Assembly (NCBI GenBank): GCA_013396915.1
Contig: VWZL01002827.1
Coordinates: 1 to 64,000 of the forward strand
DNA: 64,000 nucleotides
Reading direction: 5' to 3'
Origin: Stercorarius parasiticus
Taxonomy: Eukaryota; Chordata; Aves; Charadriiformes; Stercorariidae
Under the pieces are notes generated by a model. The model had not been told where the DNA came from. It saw nothing but the letters and a program-made list of their open reading frames with translations, and did not search any database. Shown in pieces: positions 1-12,450 of the stretch. A program made the position numbers and the translations under genes. The number at the start of each line of letters is the position of its first letter. Within the stretch, counting starts at the first letter, position 1.

Positions 1-720
1 TGGGTCTTCATCCATGCCCAGGTAGAGCTCTGTGGACTCCAGTTGTTTATTGACATAGAGGGCAACACCCCCTCCTCGTCTCCTGAAGAGTCTGTATCCC
101 TCCATTCCAACACTCCAGTCATAAGAGCCATCCCACCACGTCTCTGTGATGCCAATAAGATCATAGCCCTGGAGGCGTGCGCACATCTCCAACTCTTCTT
201 GCTTATTTCCCATTCTGCGTGCATTTGCATAAATGCACTTCAGCTGGGCGCCCGATGAAGCTGACTCACTGGCTGGAGTTGATGCATTTCCTTCATGCTG
301 CTTTTCAGGTGGTCTTCCTTTGAGGTGTTTTATCTGTGACTCCCTGGTTCCTATTGCCCTCAGGCACCCCAGGCTCATCCCCATAAGACTTCGAGTGTGA
401 CGCAGCTTACCCAGCACATCTTGGAGCAACAGGTTGACGGCCTTCACTAGAGAGCCACCCTCTAACCTTGGAGCATCATCCCTTGGCTTGTCACGAGCAA
501 GCCAGGTAGCATCCCCCTCTCCCAACAAGCCTAGCTTAAAGCCCGGTCAGTGAGCTCCGCTAGCTCTTGAGCAAACACCCTCTTCCCCCTTTCAGAAAGA
601 TGAGCCCCGTCCAACGCCAACAAGCCTAGTGCTGTGTAGGCCATCTCATTGTCAAAAAACCCAAAACTGTGGCGGTGACACCAGCCACGGAGCCACGTGT
701 TGATAGATTGCACATGATTC
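1..720 (-). mobile_element. CR1 LINE fragment, ORF1/ORF2 junction, cut by window edge
   Basis: Read on the minus strand, 531-720 encodes the end of CR1 ORF1 (SINTWLRGWCHRHSFGFF and onward to DRALS, then a stop). This is the C-terminal part of the esterase-like SGNH domain known from CR1 ORF1. Its final catalytic block (Asp-x-x-His) is intact as DGAH at 600-611. Downstream, about 260 to 1, an ORF2 frame reads the start of the AP-type endonuclease: MGNKQEELEMC, GYDLIGITETWWDGS and GGGVALYVN. The ETW block (near 135-145) carries the expected metal-binding Glu. The element continues past base 1, so its RT part lies outside. The right boundary near 720 is where similarity stops and is approximate. 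The ORF1 N-terminal half is missing, so the copy is 5' truncated and immobile. Family identity is confident; subfamily is not assignable. Confidence 0.9.
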
Positions 721-1940
721 ATGATAAAGTACTATGATCTGTGAAGATTTCTTAACAGCTCGGATTCATGAACATTTTTCTTTCAAGAAAAACAAGTGGA
801 AATTTGTCCTACCAATTGTATCTGACCAATTTTATATGCATTTATGTAAGTAGATGTTACAGAGTGCATCTCATTAATTATTCTGACACCACCATCTAGC
901 TTGTTTCTGCAAGTTGCTTGCAATCTTTCATGGTAGTAACATAATATCTAAGCATTACTATTTAAATCCTTAGTCAGTCCAGGGCACTTTAGGAAAACGC
1001 TGCTACTAAATTTCTTTTCCCATTAACACAATGTGCTGGCTATCTGTTATATTGGATTCTCATTAATCAGCAAAGGAGAGTTGGAGAAACTCTGATGTAA
1101 ACAGATTTTAGTCCACAAAAGCAGCTAGAAGTATACAACCTAAGAGAACACTGAACGTTCAAATATAAGAAATCGCTGTTATGGCAAATGAAAAAAATTG
1201 CAAATTTAAAATATTCTGTATAGAACAGGTACTGCCTGTACAGTTTTTTACAATATTTTTTGCAAACTAAACAATGTTTTCAAAATGTAAGATCCTAAAG
1301 TACTTGCCCAAATATCAGTACATTCTTTGCATGGAATAAGAAGTTCAAAATCTAAATGCATCTCTGCATCAGCAAAATTTCTCTATGTAGAGATTTTATT
1401 TCCATGGCATTTTCCACTGAGTGGTGAATAATTGGATGTGGAAACAAAAGAACTTTCTTTGTGGTTGGTGAGAAACTAATACACTCCCACCAAACAGCCT
1501 CTGCCCTTTACAGCTGATATATATTAAATGTCCTTTGACCTAAAACTGTGGCAGCAAGGATAAAAGCCTTCTCTGTATTTTATGTAGCATGTCCACACTA
1601 AAGCATTTTGATACCAATTTCAAGCTCATTAGAAAAGGGGAAAAGAATGATGATTACCCTACAATTCATATAAAAATATACATGCTGACTGAACTGACTG
1701 TTGGCAATTAGTCAAATGAATGACAGGATGAAGGGTCGAACTGGTCAACAGCATAACAAGACAACACCAGGACTTTATCACTAGTTGACTACTATGTTTC
1801 TTGCTGACCAACACTACCAACGCCTTCCTTTACTTGCTCCATTTGACTTCCTTGCCCACGTACTGAATAAGATACTTAATCGAGGTCAGAAAGTAGAACT
1901 TAAGCATGATAAGACATTCAAATTTGCTGATCAAAGTTGA
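721..1940. other. unannotated AT-rich spacer between two CR1 fragments
   Basis: I see no open frame of note, RNA gene or recognisable repeat. The sequence is AT-rich with short A and T runs, typical of avian intergenic or intronic DNA. Confidence 0.5.
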
Positions 1941-2651
1941 TGTACTGGGACCAGTGCTGTTTAACATCTTTGTCGGTGACATGGACAGTGAGATCGAGTG
2001 CACCCTCAGCAAGTTTGCCAACGACAACAAGCTGTGTGGCACGGTCGACACACTGGAGGGAAGGGATGCTATCCAGAGGGACCTTGACAGGCTTGAGAGG
2101 TGGACCTGTACGAACCTCATGAAGTTCAACCAGGCCAAGTGCAAGGTCCTGCAGCTGGGCCATGGCAATCCCAGGCACAAATACAGGTTGGACAGAGAAT
2201 GGCTTGAGAGCAGCCCTGAGGAGAAAGACTTGGGGATGCTGGTGGACAAGAAGCTCAACATGAGCCGGCAATGCGTGCTTGCAGCCCAGAAAGCCAACCA
2301 CATCCTGGGCTGCATCAAAAGAAGCGTGGCCAGCAGATCGAGGGAAGTGATTCTGTCCCTCTGCTCTGCTCTGGTGAGACCCCACCTGGAGTACTGCGTC
2401 CAGCTCTGGAGTCCTCATCACAAGAAGGACATGGACCTGTTGGAGCGGGTCCAGTGGAGGGCCACGAAGATGATCAGAGGGCTGGAGCACCTATGCTATG
2501 AGGACAGACTGAGAGACCTCAGGTTGTTCAGCCTGGAGAAGAGAAGGCTCCGAGGAGACCTTAAAGCAGCCTTCCAGTACCTAAAGGGGGCCTACAGGAA
2601 GGATGGGGAGGGAGTCTTGATCAGGGAGTGTTACGATAGGACACAGGGTAA
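1941..2651 (+). mobile_element. CR1 LINE fragment, C-terminal half of reverse transcriptase
   Basis: An open frame from about 1950 reads the 3' half of the CR1 ORF2 reverse transcriptase: [68 protein letters not shown] and [18 protein letters not shown]. The catalytic F-x-D-D motif reads FAND (2014-2025). The first Asp is replaced by Asn, so the enzyme would be dead. The copy starts abruptly inside the RT domain, the usual 5' truncation of LINE insertions. It stops at the single N at 2652 without the CR1 3' untranslated tail. The missing tail may be an assembly join rather than a real truncation. Confidence 0.92.
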
Positions 2652-2652
2652 N
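2652..2652. other. ambiguous base (N) at the end of a CR1 copy
   Basis: A single N lies exactly where CR1 similarity ends. The sequence to its right (from 2653) is not CR1-like, and I see no copy of the left flank repeated there. It probably marks a scaffold gap or failed join. Confidence 0.7.
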
Positions 2653-5600
2653 AATGTGAGAAGCACACTCTTTGATTATCTTTACTTCTGCACTTATCTG
2701 TTCTTTTTCTCCATGGTAATTGCTTCTATAATAACTGCACATCCCTAGATCTTTAGGTTTCAAAATGACCTAATAAAAAATTTTTGTTTCATATCTGAAA
2801 TACAGGAACTCTTATTAGAAGAACATATTTTAGTGGTCCCAGTTAAGGCAAAAAGACAATTATCTCCAGGTCATAAACAAGGTTGCTCATGAGACAAACT
2901 GCCAAATGAAAGGGAGAGCTTGCTGAATGTAAACTGTACCTCTAAAACTGTACTTGAGTCTTCTGTCAACATTTTTAGATGTGCAAGGGTTTTCTGCACT
3001 TCCAGAAATACTTCTAGGCTTGTTGGGCCTTGTGCCCTTTTAAAAGATACATATATGTATTTTGTCTGTTTCTCTTATTACCTGTTTAAGGATTCTTGTG
3101 GCAGTTAGTGATTCTCTCTTTCTGGCATTAATCTTTCTGGCAGTATTTAATCCAAAATCAGAGATTTTTTGACCTTTGATTTGGCTTCTCTAAGATTTTA
3201 AGTGTTGATAGAAATTTCAGCACTGAATTTGACACTTGTCTGTTCACAAATAGGTTCATCTAACAGGACTTTTTTTTCCCCAATATTTTATGTTTACAAT
3301 TTCAATGTGATTGACATAGTTTTAAAAGAAAGGGAAAAAGATAGGGCTATGGAATTAATAAAACATTTTATGCTTTAGACTCTGAATATAACTTGCAGGA
3401 AGAACAGGAGTGGGTAAATTACTGTGGAATGATTGGGTTTATGATCACTTACAGAAAAAGGTACCTGTGAATGACAGATGTGCTTCTGATCGGATTTTGC
3501 AAATGAAAGAGAAGAATGCCTAAGGGACAATGTGAATTTTCACCTTCCAAACAATCGCTGCTGAGAGAAGATATATATGTATTTTTTTAATTAAGTAGGA
3601 CATGTGATCTAACAGTTAGAGCAGAAGCCCCACATAGTGAAGGCTCCCAGAGAAGTCCTTTCAATTGCAGTCTGTGGGAATTTTGCCATCAAGTTCAGTA
3701 AGTTAAGGATTTCACTCCAGGAAGCAGAAGTCCTGAAATACCTTCTTTTTTATGTGATTTCTTGTGGCTGTGTGGACTACAAAGTCACAGACACATATCC
3801 TATCATAAGAATATTTTCTTATGTGTAAAAATGATAGTTACGAAGTCTTTGCATTCTCCCACTGCAACAGCAGAAACAACTGAATAACTGCATTTTTATT
3901 TTGATACTACAATTATATCAAGAACACTTCTGTCATTCCCGAAGATCTCTTTTTTTTTCTTCAGTTGATAACAAAACTGAACCCTAAATGATTGCACTGA
4001 ACCCCAACTGGGGCACTGAACTCAAAGAAAAAGTTTGCACAGTTCTCTCTCAACAGCAAATCCAAATATGATAAGGCATGTGGGACTTTTTACAGGTCCT
4101 ATATATGCATAAGCAAGGGAGATATAGGTCCCCTGTTTGCTTCATCTTCCATCACTCACATTGAAAAATGAATGTCCATAGCTTGTCCAGAGATGTTTAG
4201 AAGATGCACTCACAAGAAAGGCAAGATTATTTTCAATATTTAGTTACTCATATTGAGCTAGGAGTTCTAGAATTGACTTTTTAAAATATATGAAATCCAA
4301 GAAAAATTATGAATAAACTGATTAGTAGTGAACTAAGAATAGAATAATCTAGAAAAATAACATAATTCAGTCTTTTTGAAAGTTATAAACATCTTCTGTA
4401 ATCATAATTACTATGAATTTCTGAATGTAGGAATATGCAACACTGAGCAACACTATCAATCAGAATAGGTTTATATTTCAAATGATGGTAAATTTGGGTG
4501 TAAACTGCGTACCAGGCTAGAGTCATAATGAGACATATTTTGCACAGATGCATACAGTCCTAGCACCAATAAATTCTATTTTCAGGCTTCCTATGCCAAA
4601 GAACAAACAAAACAACTGCTGTCCCACAGTGATGGAAATAAGTAGCTTTCTGCTATATAATGAGGCCGTTTTCCAAAGTCAGGATGTTCTTCAGCTTATG
4701 ATATGGAATATATTTAGCAGTTATACGCACATACGTAAGCCTGCCATGAAAAATGAAAGGTAATAAAAAAATCTACATTAGTTACCCATACAGCCTAGGC
4801 AGTGAAGAACTGACATCGCTTCTCCCTAAGTAAGTAAAATATAGAAATTTGCTGAACAGGAGGAAAATTGACAACTCTGTGAAAAAGATGGAAACAAAGA
4901 CACCAAGTCATCAAGATAGATAGATAACTGACAGCATGAGCAGCAAACAAGCAAACACACTCTACATATTTTTATTATTCAATAAGAGGTACTCTTACCC
5001 TCAAGAACAAAGGTATGGGAGCCAGACACTACATTACAATAACAATCCCAGTTAAGAAAGTATGGGATACACTTATCTGGGTTAAATGGGGTTATTAACA
5101 ACTACACCTGCTCTCTATAGAGCACTGCTAAGCAAGAAAGGCGGCTTGAAGTATTTGTGGAGGGTAGATTTGTGATTTGATTAAGGCTGTAGCTGACTGA
5201 CAACCGGCAAGAATCACAGCTGTCTGCCTCATCATGAGTATAAAGACCTGTCCCTTTGGTGAAATGAGGAAAGGGGGCCTTCAGAAGACCTAGCTTTGTA
5301 CACGGAAATGGAATATGAAAAAATTAAGCCTCTTAGTTTTGTTGAGTTTCAGGGTTTCTATGGTGTTAACCTATACAGGTGGATGGTTTTGTCTCTGTGG
5401 GAGTCTGCAGTGCTCTATTTATATCTAAGGGAGAGAAGAAAAGCTCTTTAAAGTCAAAGAGGAAGATTGACAGCTTAGTCTCAGAAAAAAAGGGGGGGAA
5501 ACGCTGCCCAGTAGGTGAGATAGTTAAAGGCCCTTGCTTCTTATGGTTATACTTTTACTTAAAACAGTTATGCAGAAGTGTTCGAATTTCCTTATAGACT

Positions 5601-8600
5601 TTACTACCTCGGCAACTGGACTAAGAAGGAAGTTCTGAGACTTCCCTTCAATTAGAGGTAATTGAGGCAGATTGATTCACACATCCTGGGGTAGCAGGTT
5701 CTGGAAGGCACTCTTCTAAGCCTCCCATCGAAATTTAGTTTATTCACGAGTAGAAGCAGCAAGCAGGTTATTCTTTTTTAAAAAGTTCTTTAGAAGTAAA
5801 CATTGCTAGGTAGAACTCAGGCCAAAGAAGAAAATACGTATTTTGATTAGTGTTGAATTCAGAACTGCACATTGCTACCAGCTCATGTGGTAGTTGCTTG
5901 CATTTTAATTGCTTCTCTGAGCTGCATGATAGTACTGCGCTCACTCAAAGATAACCAAGCCCTTCAAAGAGTTGAAACCAATCATATACTGCGATAATTA
6001 AAATCCACATCTTAAGTACTTGCATGTTATTGCCAACATCTAGTAACAATGCTAACTTTCTTTATCTTCGCTAAAATGTCATGCTTGAAATAAAGGATGA
6101 GGAAAGAAAAGTAACTGATGGCTATTAACTGAATAGTGGCTGATGGTCCTAATCTGTCTCAGCTGTGCAATGAATGCACCATAGAATTTAGTCCTCTCTT
6201 TAAGGAAAACCTGATTATCCCTGTCACAGATGGATAACCCGGCTTGCCAAAAGCATGTAGCTGAAAACAGAAGTTTCATGACTCTCAAATCTCTTGTCGA
6301 GGTAGTAAATCAAAACAAAGATACCCTTTTTATTTTATCATTTGCCCCACAACCATATAGCATAGTGACTACAGGAAGCACATGTGTTGCTTTTGACCTA
6401 GTGAGTTTTCTAAAGCAGAGCTGGACACTAAAGTTCACTACAATGCAACAATACTAACCACAGATAAATTATACAGCATCATCAAGAAAACAGTAAATTC
6501 ACTGAAGGGGCAATGAGCTACGCTTAGTGTCTGAGCTCCAGGGATGAGTTCCTGTAACATCAGCTTGTCCCTGTTGATGGTACGTGTACATTAATGCCAA
6601 ATCTAACACACCTACTTCTGTAAAGTTTACACTTGGTAGAATAGAAAAAAAATCTATTTTCACTGACTCTATATAAACACTCTTTTTCATGCTAAGTAAG
6701 TGCTAAAAAGATTACTTGGGTTATTAAAAAGTTATTCAACTTGCAATAACTACCATTCATTTTTAAATTTTCTTTGTTAATTTACAGTAGTCAAACAATA
6801 AGAGATGCTTTCTCCAGCACAATATTAAGCATATATTTTGTAGATTTTAGAATCTGTGTGTCTGATTTTAAAGAAAAAGTGCATATTTGTTTACCTAAAC
6901 CATATGTGGTCTAAAGACTTACGTGTGTAGGTAGTGCTGCTCATGGGAATGTGTCTAGGAGAGTGAATAATTAAACATGCAACTACCTTTGCATTGCTAA
7001 GGGAAAAGTTTTCTCCTGTACCCTTACCTGCAGGATAGCCAGAGACCTTTGAAATACAGCATGTGAACTACTGTAATTCGTAGTCATGAGCCAAGGTACT
7101 CTGGTGATTCACATTCTCTCATTCAAGCACTTAAAGAGACCCAAGCTAACAATGGAGACACTTATATTCATACAAGTACCATTCAGTTAACAGACCAGTG
7201 AAAGCTTATTCTTTTAATTTCAGGATCCATAGGCCAAGAATCAAATTTGACAATGGTACTGTATTTGAAGTCGATGAAAAAGTGAACCAATGTTAAAGAT
7301 AGACATTATGAACACCAAACAGCATGAAAACAGAGTAACAACAGTGTGACTAGTAGGAACAAGGCAGGAAAAGATGGTGGAAGATAGTAGTAAGCAGTAT
7401 TTGTAATATATAACTGTTCTGCATAATAAGAACCAAAGAAAAATTAAGTAGTATAATGATAAGAGAAAAGCAGGACTTTAAGAACATGAATGTGAGAGAA
7501 GTTTGAATCAGGAAAGTCTCAGAACTAGTTGCTATTGCAAGCTCAGAATGAGCAGATGAAGTTTTCATCTGCAAGAGGGTGTAACTGCAAGAAGTATTTT
7601 GAAAGGTCAAGAACTTTTTCTTTACCTGGAAAATTTTAAACCCTTATTATCTATAACATTGTATGAGCGTCAATACTTACAATAAAAAATCACGAATACC
7701 CTATTACATTACCCTATTAATACAAGGTTTCATTATTGGGTGGCTATTCACTGTCACTACAGCACTGCAGATGTCTCTGGATTTTCTTATGAAAAGTCAC
7801 TCATCAAATTATTACAAAATAATTTTATTGTATTTATAAATTTGAGGAGCAATCACTGCACAGACTCACTATCTTGACTTGGAGAAATATCAGTCGATCC
7901 TGAATTACTAGTTTAAATAGTATAGAAAAAAGTCTGTGTGTTCATGGTTATTTGAGGAATTTGAATTAAAAAAAAAATATTGAAAAGACTTGATCAGATA
8001 CTACATGAAGACTGACTTTTTTTTTTTTTTAGTAACAGAAAAATATTCTTTTTAAGCTCTTCGCAAGCTGTTTGTTACTCATTAAGTCTACCCTTCAGAA
8101 TTTTTTAGTTAGGTGCCAATACAAAGCCAATTAAGAGACTCTACTAGAGACGACTCATCAACATAGCACTTTATGAAGAATAATTAATCTTGTGACTATC
8201 ATTCCTAAGACACATACATTTGGAGGTCTGGAGGTCTTCAGAGTTTAAGAAGTTGTCTTTGACGAATCTGGGATTAAAAACTTATCTAAAGCACTACATT
8301 TGTAAAGGGAAGGGCTCCATCCTTAGTCAGAAAGAGAATGTTCTTGCTACTTTTGGATTGACTGACATTTTTAATAGTGAAAAGGAGAGATCTGGCACAG
8401 ACCAAAGGCTCTTTTTTTTAGTTATACCCAGACAGCATGTTCATGTTCTAAGCTAAATTTTCTGGTTTCATTGATGTCCTCTTCTAAATCAAGATCTCTA
8501 GTAGGATGTACCAGGATCCCTATGTTCTAAGGTAAATTTTGCTAATAGTAGATTTTTAAGGGCTGAATTAAGAATAAATAATAAGGCCTTAGTGATTTTT

Positions 8601-9927
8601 TTTTCCTACTACATTGCTGAAAAAAGAAACCACTAAGATCATCAGTGAGCTGAACAGTAAACCGGTTGCTTATCTTTGGGGAATCCATTATTTGTCTGTA
8701 GGAGTACCTGGGGAGTCACCAGAATGAACATAATTAATGGTTCTGCATAAGGAATGAAAATAACTCTGTAGATTTCCATATATTTGTTCATTTTTATTAA
8801 CAATGGTGTGATTTTTGAGTGGCACCAGCATGAAGAGAAATCAAAGACACACAACTATATGCAATAGTGTATTAAACTGAAGATGTTAGGCCGTGAAGAC
8901 TCTGATTGCTTATATTATTTCTACATTGTAATTTGTCTTGCAATGTCGACCTTATGTACTGAACAGTGACCAAGTTTCAGTCCTACATCTTCTTGTTCAA
9001 CCAGTTAAGCCTTTGAAGCTAGTCTGTGTCATTAAACTGGGTTAGGAGCATGCCCACTCAGTTAAGTATATGCTGAGTTTTACTGTCTGAATGGGAAACA
9101 CAGCAGCTGAGATGCTAGGAAGTTTTTTCTGCAGTTTAACTAATACAGGAATGCTCTGCCCAGTAATAGGACAAAGGAGGAGAGTAAGTTTGAAATAAGC
9201 TCCAGCCGCAGCTAAAGCTTGCACTTGCCTGTGAGCAAACTGGCAAAGGTTGAGACTCCCTGGGATAAAATTCAAGCAGCAAGTCATTCTTCTATGACTC
9301 ATTTGAAACTCCTTGGAGGACAGGATTCTTTAAGTCCTACCACCTAGTCACAGGATCCTTGTTTTTTGAAGGTCCAGACAAATAAGCCATCTGAAAAAGA
9401 ATTGACTTGCTTGTTTCCAGAGCCTAGTAAAATGAATTAAATAAAACTTACTAGGTCATGTATGTTGTGGGATCAAAACTGGAAGCTGGATACTTAACTG
9501 TTGGGCTTTTTTAATGTAATAAGGTGGTGGAAGGCAGAGAAATTAAGTATGCTGAAAATGGGTTTTTAAAAACCTTCTTGACTGGTTTACAGAGAGTTGC
9601 TCAGTAGAAAGGCCCTAGAACAACAGATGTGTTTCTAATTGCATTCTTAAAATTAAATGCTTTAATTCAGAGTCTGTAGCACAGGAAATATCCTTCAGCA
9701 AAGGGCACCAGCTGCAAAACAATAAGATGAGGTTTAAGCATTTATCCAGTGACTGGCAGGTTTTTTGCCCCCTTAGACCTCATAAGGTTCGTATTTGGCC
9801 ATAAAAAATAGAAATTTTAGCTGGTTTAAGTCCCAAGATACTAAACCATTTTGACCATTCGCATAGTAAGTGGCCTGAACTGAAAGACTGTGGGTACCTG
9901 CAGTACAAGCTGTCATGACTTTTTTAG
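2653..9927. other. 7.3-kb AT-rich region without recognisable genes or repeats
   Basis: Open frames here are all under about 90 codons, lack recognisable motifs and look like chance. A run of 14 T lies at 8017-8030. No LTR ends, CR1 tails, tandem arrays or tRNA-like structures were recognised. Old, diverged repeats or conserved regulatory elements could be present but cannot be seen without alignment. Confidence 0.5.
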
Positions 9928-10212
9928 TAGGGCCTGTTGCAATAGGACAAGGGGTAATGTTTTTAAATGAAAAGAGGGTAGATTCAGACTAGATATAAGG
10001 AAGAAATTTTTTACAATGAGGGTGGTGAAACACTGGAACAGGTTGCCCAGAGAGGTGGTAGATGGCCCATCCCTGGAAACATTCAAGGTCAAGTTGGACA
10101 GGGGTCTGAGCAACCTGATCGAGTTGAAGATGTCCGTATTCATTGCAGGGGGGTTGGACTAGATGACCTTTAAAGGTCCCTTCCAACTTCTAGATTCTGT
10201 GATTCTGTGATC
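9928..10212 (+). mobile_element. CR1 LINE 3' end, 5' truncated
   Basis: This is the classic avian CR1 3' terminal segment on the plus strand. It contains AATAGGACAAGGGGTAATG, AACAGGTTGCCCAGAGAGGT, the GGTTGGACTAGATGACCTTT block and CCTTCCAACTTCTAG, then ends in two copies of the 8-bp tail (TTCTGTGA at about 10195-10210). It includes the last codons of ORF2 (LDIRKKFFT-like and RVVKHWNRLPREVV-like frames, now degraded) and the 3' untranslated region. CR1 ends in an octamer repeat rather than poly(A), as seen here. It is only about 285 bp long, so it is severely 5' truncated. Confidence 0.93.
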
Positions 10213-12335
10213 TTTAGAAAGAGAAAGAATGAGGTTTCAAAAATTTAAAAAAAAAAAACACTAAATGGCTGAAACGCAGATAGCCAAAAGAGCTATCATG
10301 AGTGGGGAAGTTCACTTTTTATTGGAAGACAACAGCTGCCTTTGGTATTTTGTTTCTTTTGAGAGAAAAAAATGGGAAACATGAGAAACAATGAAATACG
10401 TACTATGACACAAATAGTTTTTTCTTTTGTTAAGGTGGTAGTTTCTGTGGGTAGAACAGAGGACTGAGAGTCAATATTCCTGCTTTCTATTCCTAGTTAC
10501 ACGGTTGATTAACTGTGTAACACAGATAAACAAAAACCTGGACATTATTTGGTTGTAGTCTTGCTCAAGATCCTAACAGAAATCTTAGACAGAGCAAGTA
10601 ATTAGATTTAGGATGATACTGTGACACTCAACTAATTACGTAGACCAATCTACATTTCTCCCTATTTAGACAGTGGTCAAAGTCTAGCTTTTAAAATACG
10701 TCCCTAGTTCTTACTGACTTTGAACAAAAGTGGCAAAAAATATTAGTAGAACTGCAGGCTCTAGAAAAAAATTTAGACCCAGCAAATTTACTTTTGTGAC
10801 TTTTTACTTTTGTGAAAGGTTTTGTGACAGAGGGAAAATCTTTTGTACATATTCTTGCTCTTTCTTGGTTATAGTAAAAAATACTCCCCTCCAGTTTTTG
10901 AAAATAAAGGGTTCTCTGTATCAAACAAAACACAAGTTTTCCATTCTGCTAGGATTTCTGCTCCACCGCTTCATGCTCTTTGTTTTACTTTCAGCTTTTC
11001 CTGTGTTTTGTGAAAGGGAAAAACCGTATGTGTTTGATGTGAACATTCTCTTTTCCTATTGTTGTAACTGTTTGAACTAGATGCTGAAATAATTCCTGTA
11101 AGAACCAGGTTTTCACTCATGTTTTGTGGAATGCCATACAGAATTGGTTAAGTGACTACTTGTTTTACTTGGGAAAGTTAAGTATTATGAACCCAGGCCA
11201 TGGTTATAATCATTGAAACACAGGTTATGAAACATCCGATATAATTTCTAATAATACCTCAGTGAAGTCCTGTGGCAGGAAACATACTGGTATTATAAGA
11301 GCTTTCATTCCTTTTATTGAGGCAGGTTATTTCTTTTTATGACATCATAAACTTTTCTCTCCCCCAGCCTTGTTTTCATAGAACTCAGAAGAAAGGAAGT
11401 TTATGAGACTGTGATATGCTAGAAAGTACTAATGCGCAGAAGCTATATTTTCATTATTTGCAAAACTGACATTATGCCAAAAAGTTAGGATGAAATTTAG
11501 TTACATATAAGTTTTATATATGCAAATTGAGTAGCACAAATTGTATAATAACAATATCTAGTCTTAAGATATATCAATGACTTACTTTCTTATGCAGATG
11601 TCTAACATACTTCAAGATTTTCTTAAACACATATCCATATAGAATTCAATGGCTAGGAGAGATAGAGATATCACATAGTTGTTCTCAAGTATTTCTTCCA
11701 ACAGAAAAAGACCACATTAAGATCTTCTGAAAGTTTGCCAAATTTTAGATTCCTTCAAAAAAATCAGGTAAGAGATTTGTAATTTCTTTCTCACTGACTT
11801 AAAATCATGCATTACAATATCCGTTTTTTGTGAAGCAGATCCCAGAAGAATATCAACTCAACCTTATTGTTCGGAAAAAATACAGAGAGATCAAGTGACA
11901 TACAGAAATGATTAATTCCTTTTTAAAATTTACAATACTGTATCTGAGTATTAAAAAAAAAAAAAAAGATTTTGTCACAGTTTTGCAAAAATCATGAGAA
12001 AAAAAGAAAAGCCTCAATCGAAAATAGCACTGAGCACCACATCGACTGAGTATAATATTCTAGGTCAGATAATACAGATAATACTGCTGAAGTAGCAAAG
12101 GCTGAATATTTCACCTGGACAGGGCATGAACACTCAATAAAAGAGCAAAGAGTAAGAAGTTTTGTGGTACATACACATTCCCAGTAGTCAGAGGAATTAC
12201 ATATGCATGCTCCTCTGTAAATCTCACAATTAAAAACCATATTTTCAACATTTAATTTTCTGCCAGCACCAAATTACAGGAGACAATGGTGGACAGGTGC
12301 ATGAGACTGGGGAGAGAACAAATAAAATCTACTAC
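10213..12335. other. AT-rich unannotated interval
   Basis: It contains homopolymer runs (A12 at 10247-10258, A15 at 11953-11967). A 116-codon open frame at 10730-11080 is rich in Phe, Lys and Ser and has no recognisable domain, so I regard it as chance. No RNA gene or mobile element was recognised. Confidence 0.5.
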
Positions 12336-12450
12336 CTCCAAAGAAAAACTTGATGCCAGTGATGTCCTGCACAATGTGTTCAGGATAGTCACTGGTGAAT
12401 AGCTGGGCTGTATACAAGCTGTAGCCCAAAGCAAAGATCCCCTCCTGTGA
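12336..12450 (-). CDS. candidate single coding exon of an unidentified gene
   Basis: On the minus strand a 115-bp interval has exon-like features. Upstream of it is a long pyrimidine run (T15, seen as A15 on the plus strand near 12460-12474), then AAATTTAG as a 3' splice site (AG at 12451-12452 complemented). The interval is open in one frame, reading SQEGIFALGYSLYTAQLF then TSDYPEHIVQDITGIKFFFG. It ends at GGAG followed by GTAGTA, a possible 5' splice site with a weak +5 base. A stop codon lies in frame immediately upstream of the AG, as expected for intron sequence. The length leaves one base over, so the exon would be phase-shifting. Residue composition looks protein-like and unlike the Phe/Ile/Leu-rich chance frames around it. 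I do not recognise the family. It could be one exon of a large gene on the minus strand, a decayed exon, or chance. Confidence 0.35.

Noticed and set aside
43..258. 71-codon plus-strand frame at the left edge
   Set aside because: It is the antisense shadow of the CR1 endonuclease frame on the minus strand.
1830..2490. Minus-strand frames of 162 and 190 codons
   Set aside because: They are antisense to the well-supported CR1 reverse-transcriptase frame at 1941-2651.
10730..11080. 116-codon plus-strand frame
   Set aside because: Phe/Lys/Ser-rich, no domain, no splice or promoter context; consistent with chance in AT-rich DNA.
12252..12434. 60-codon minus-strand frame starting with Met over the candidate exon
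   Set aside because: It is in a different frame from the exon-like reading and its peptide shows no motif; the splice-site evidence favours the other frame.
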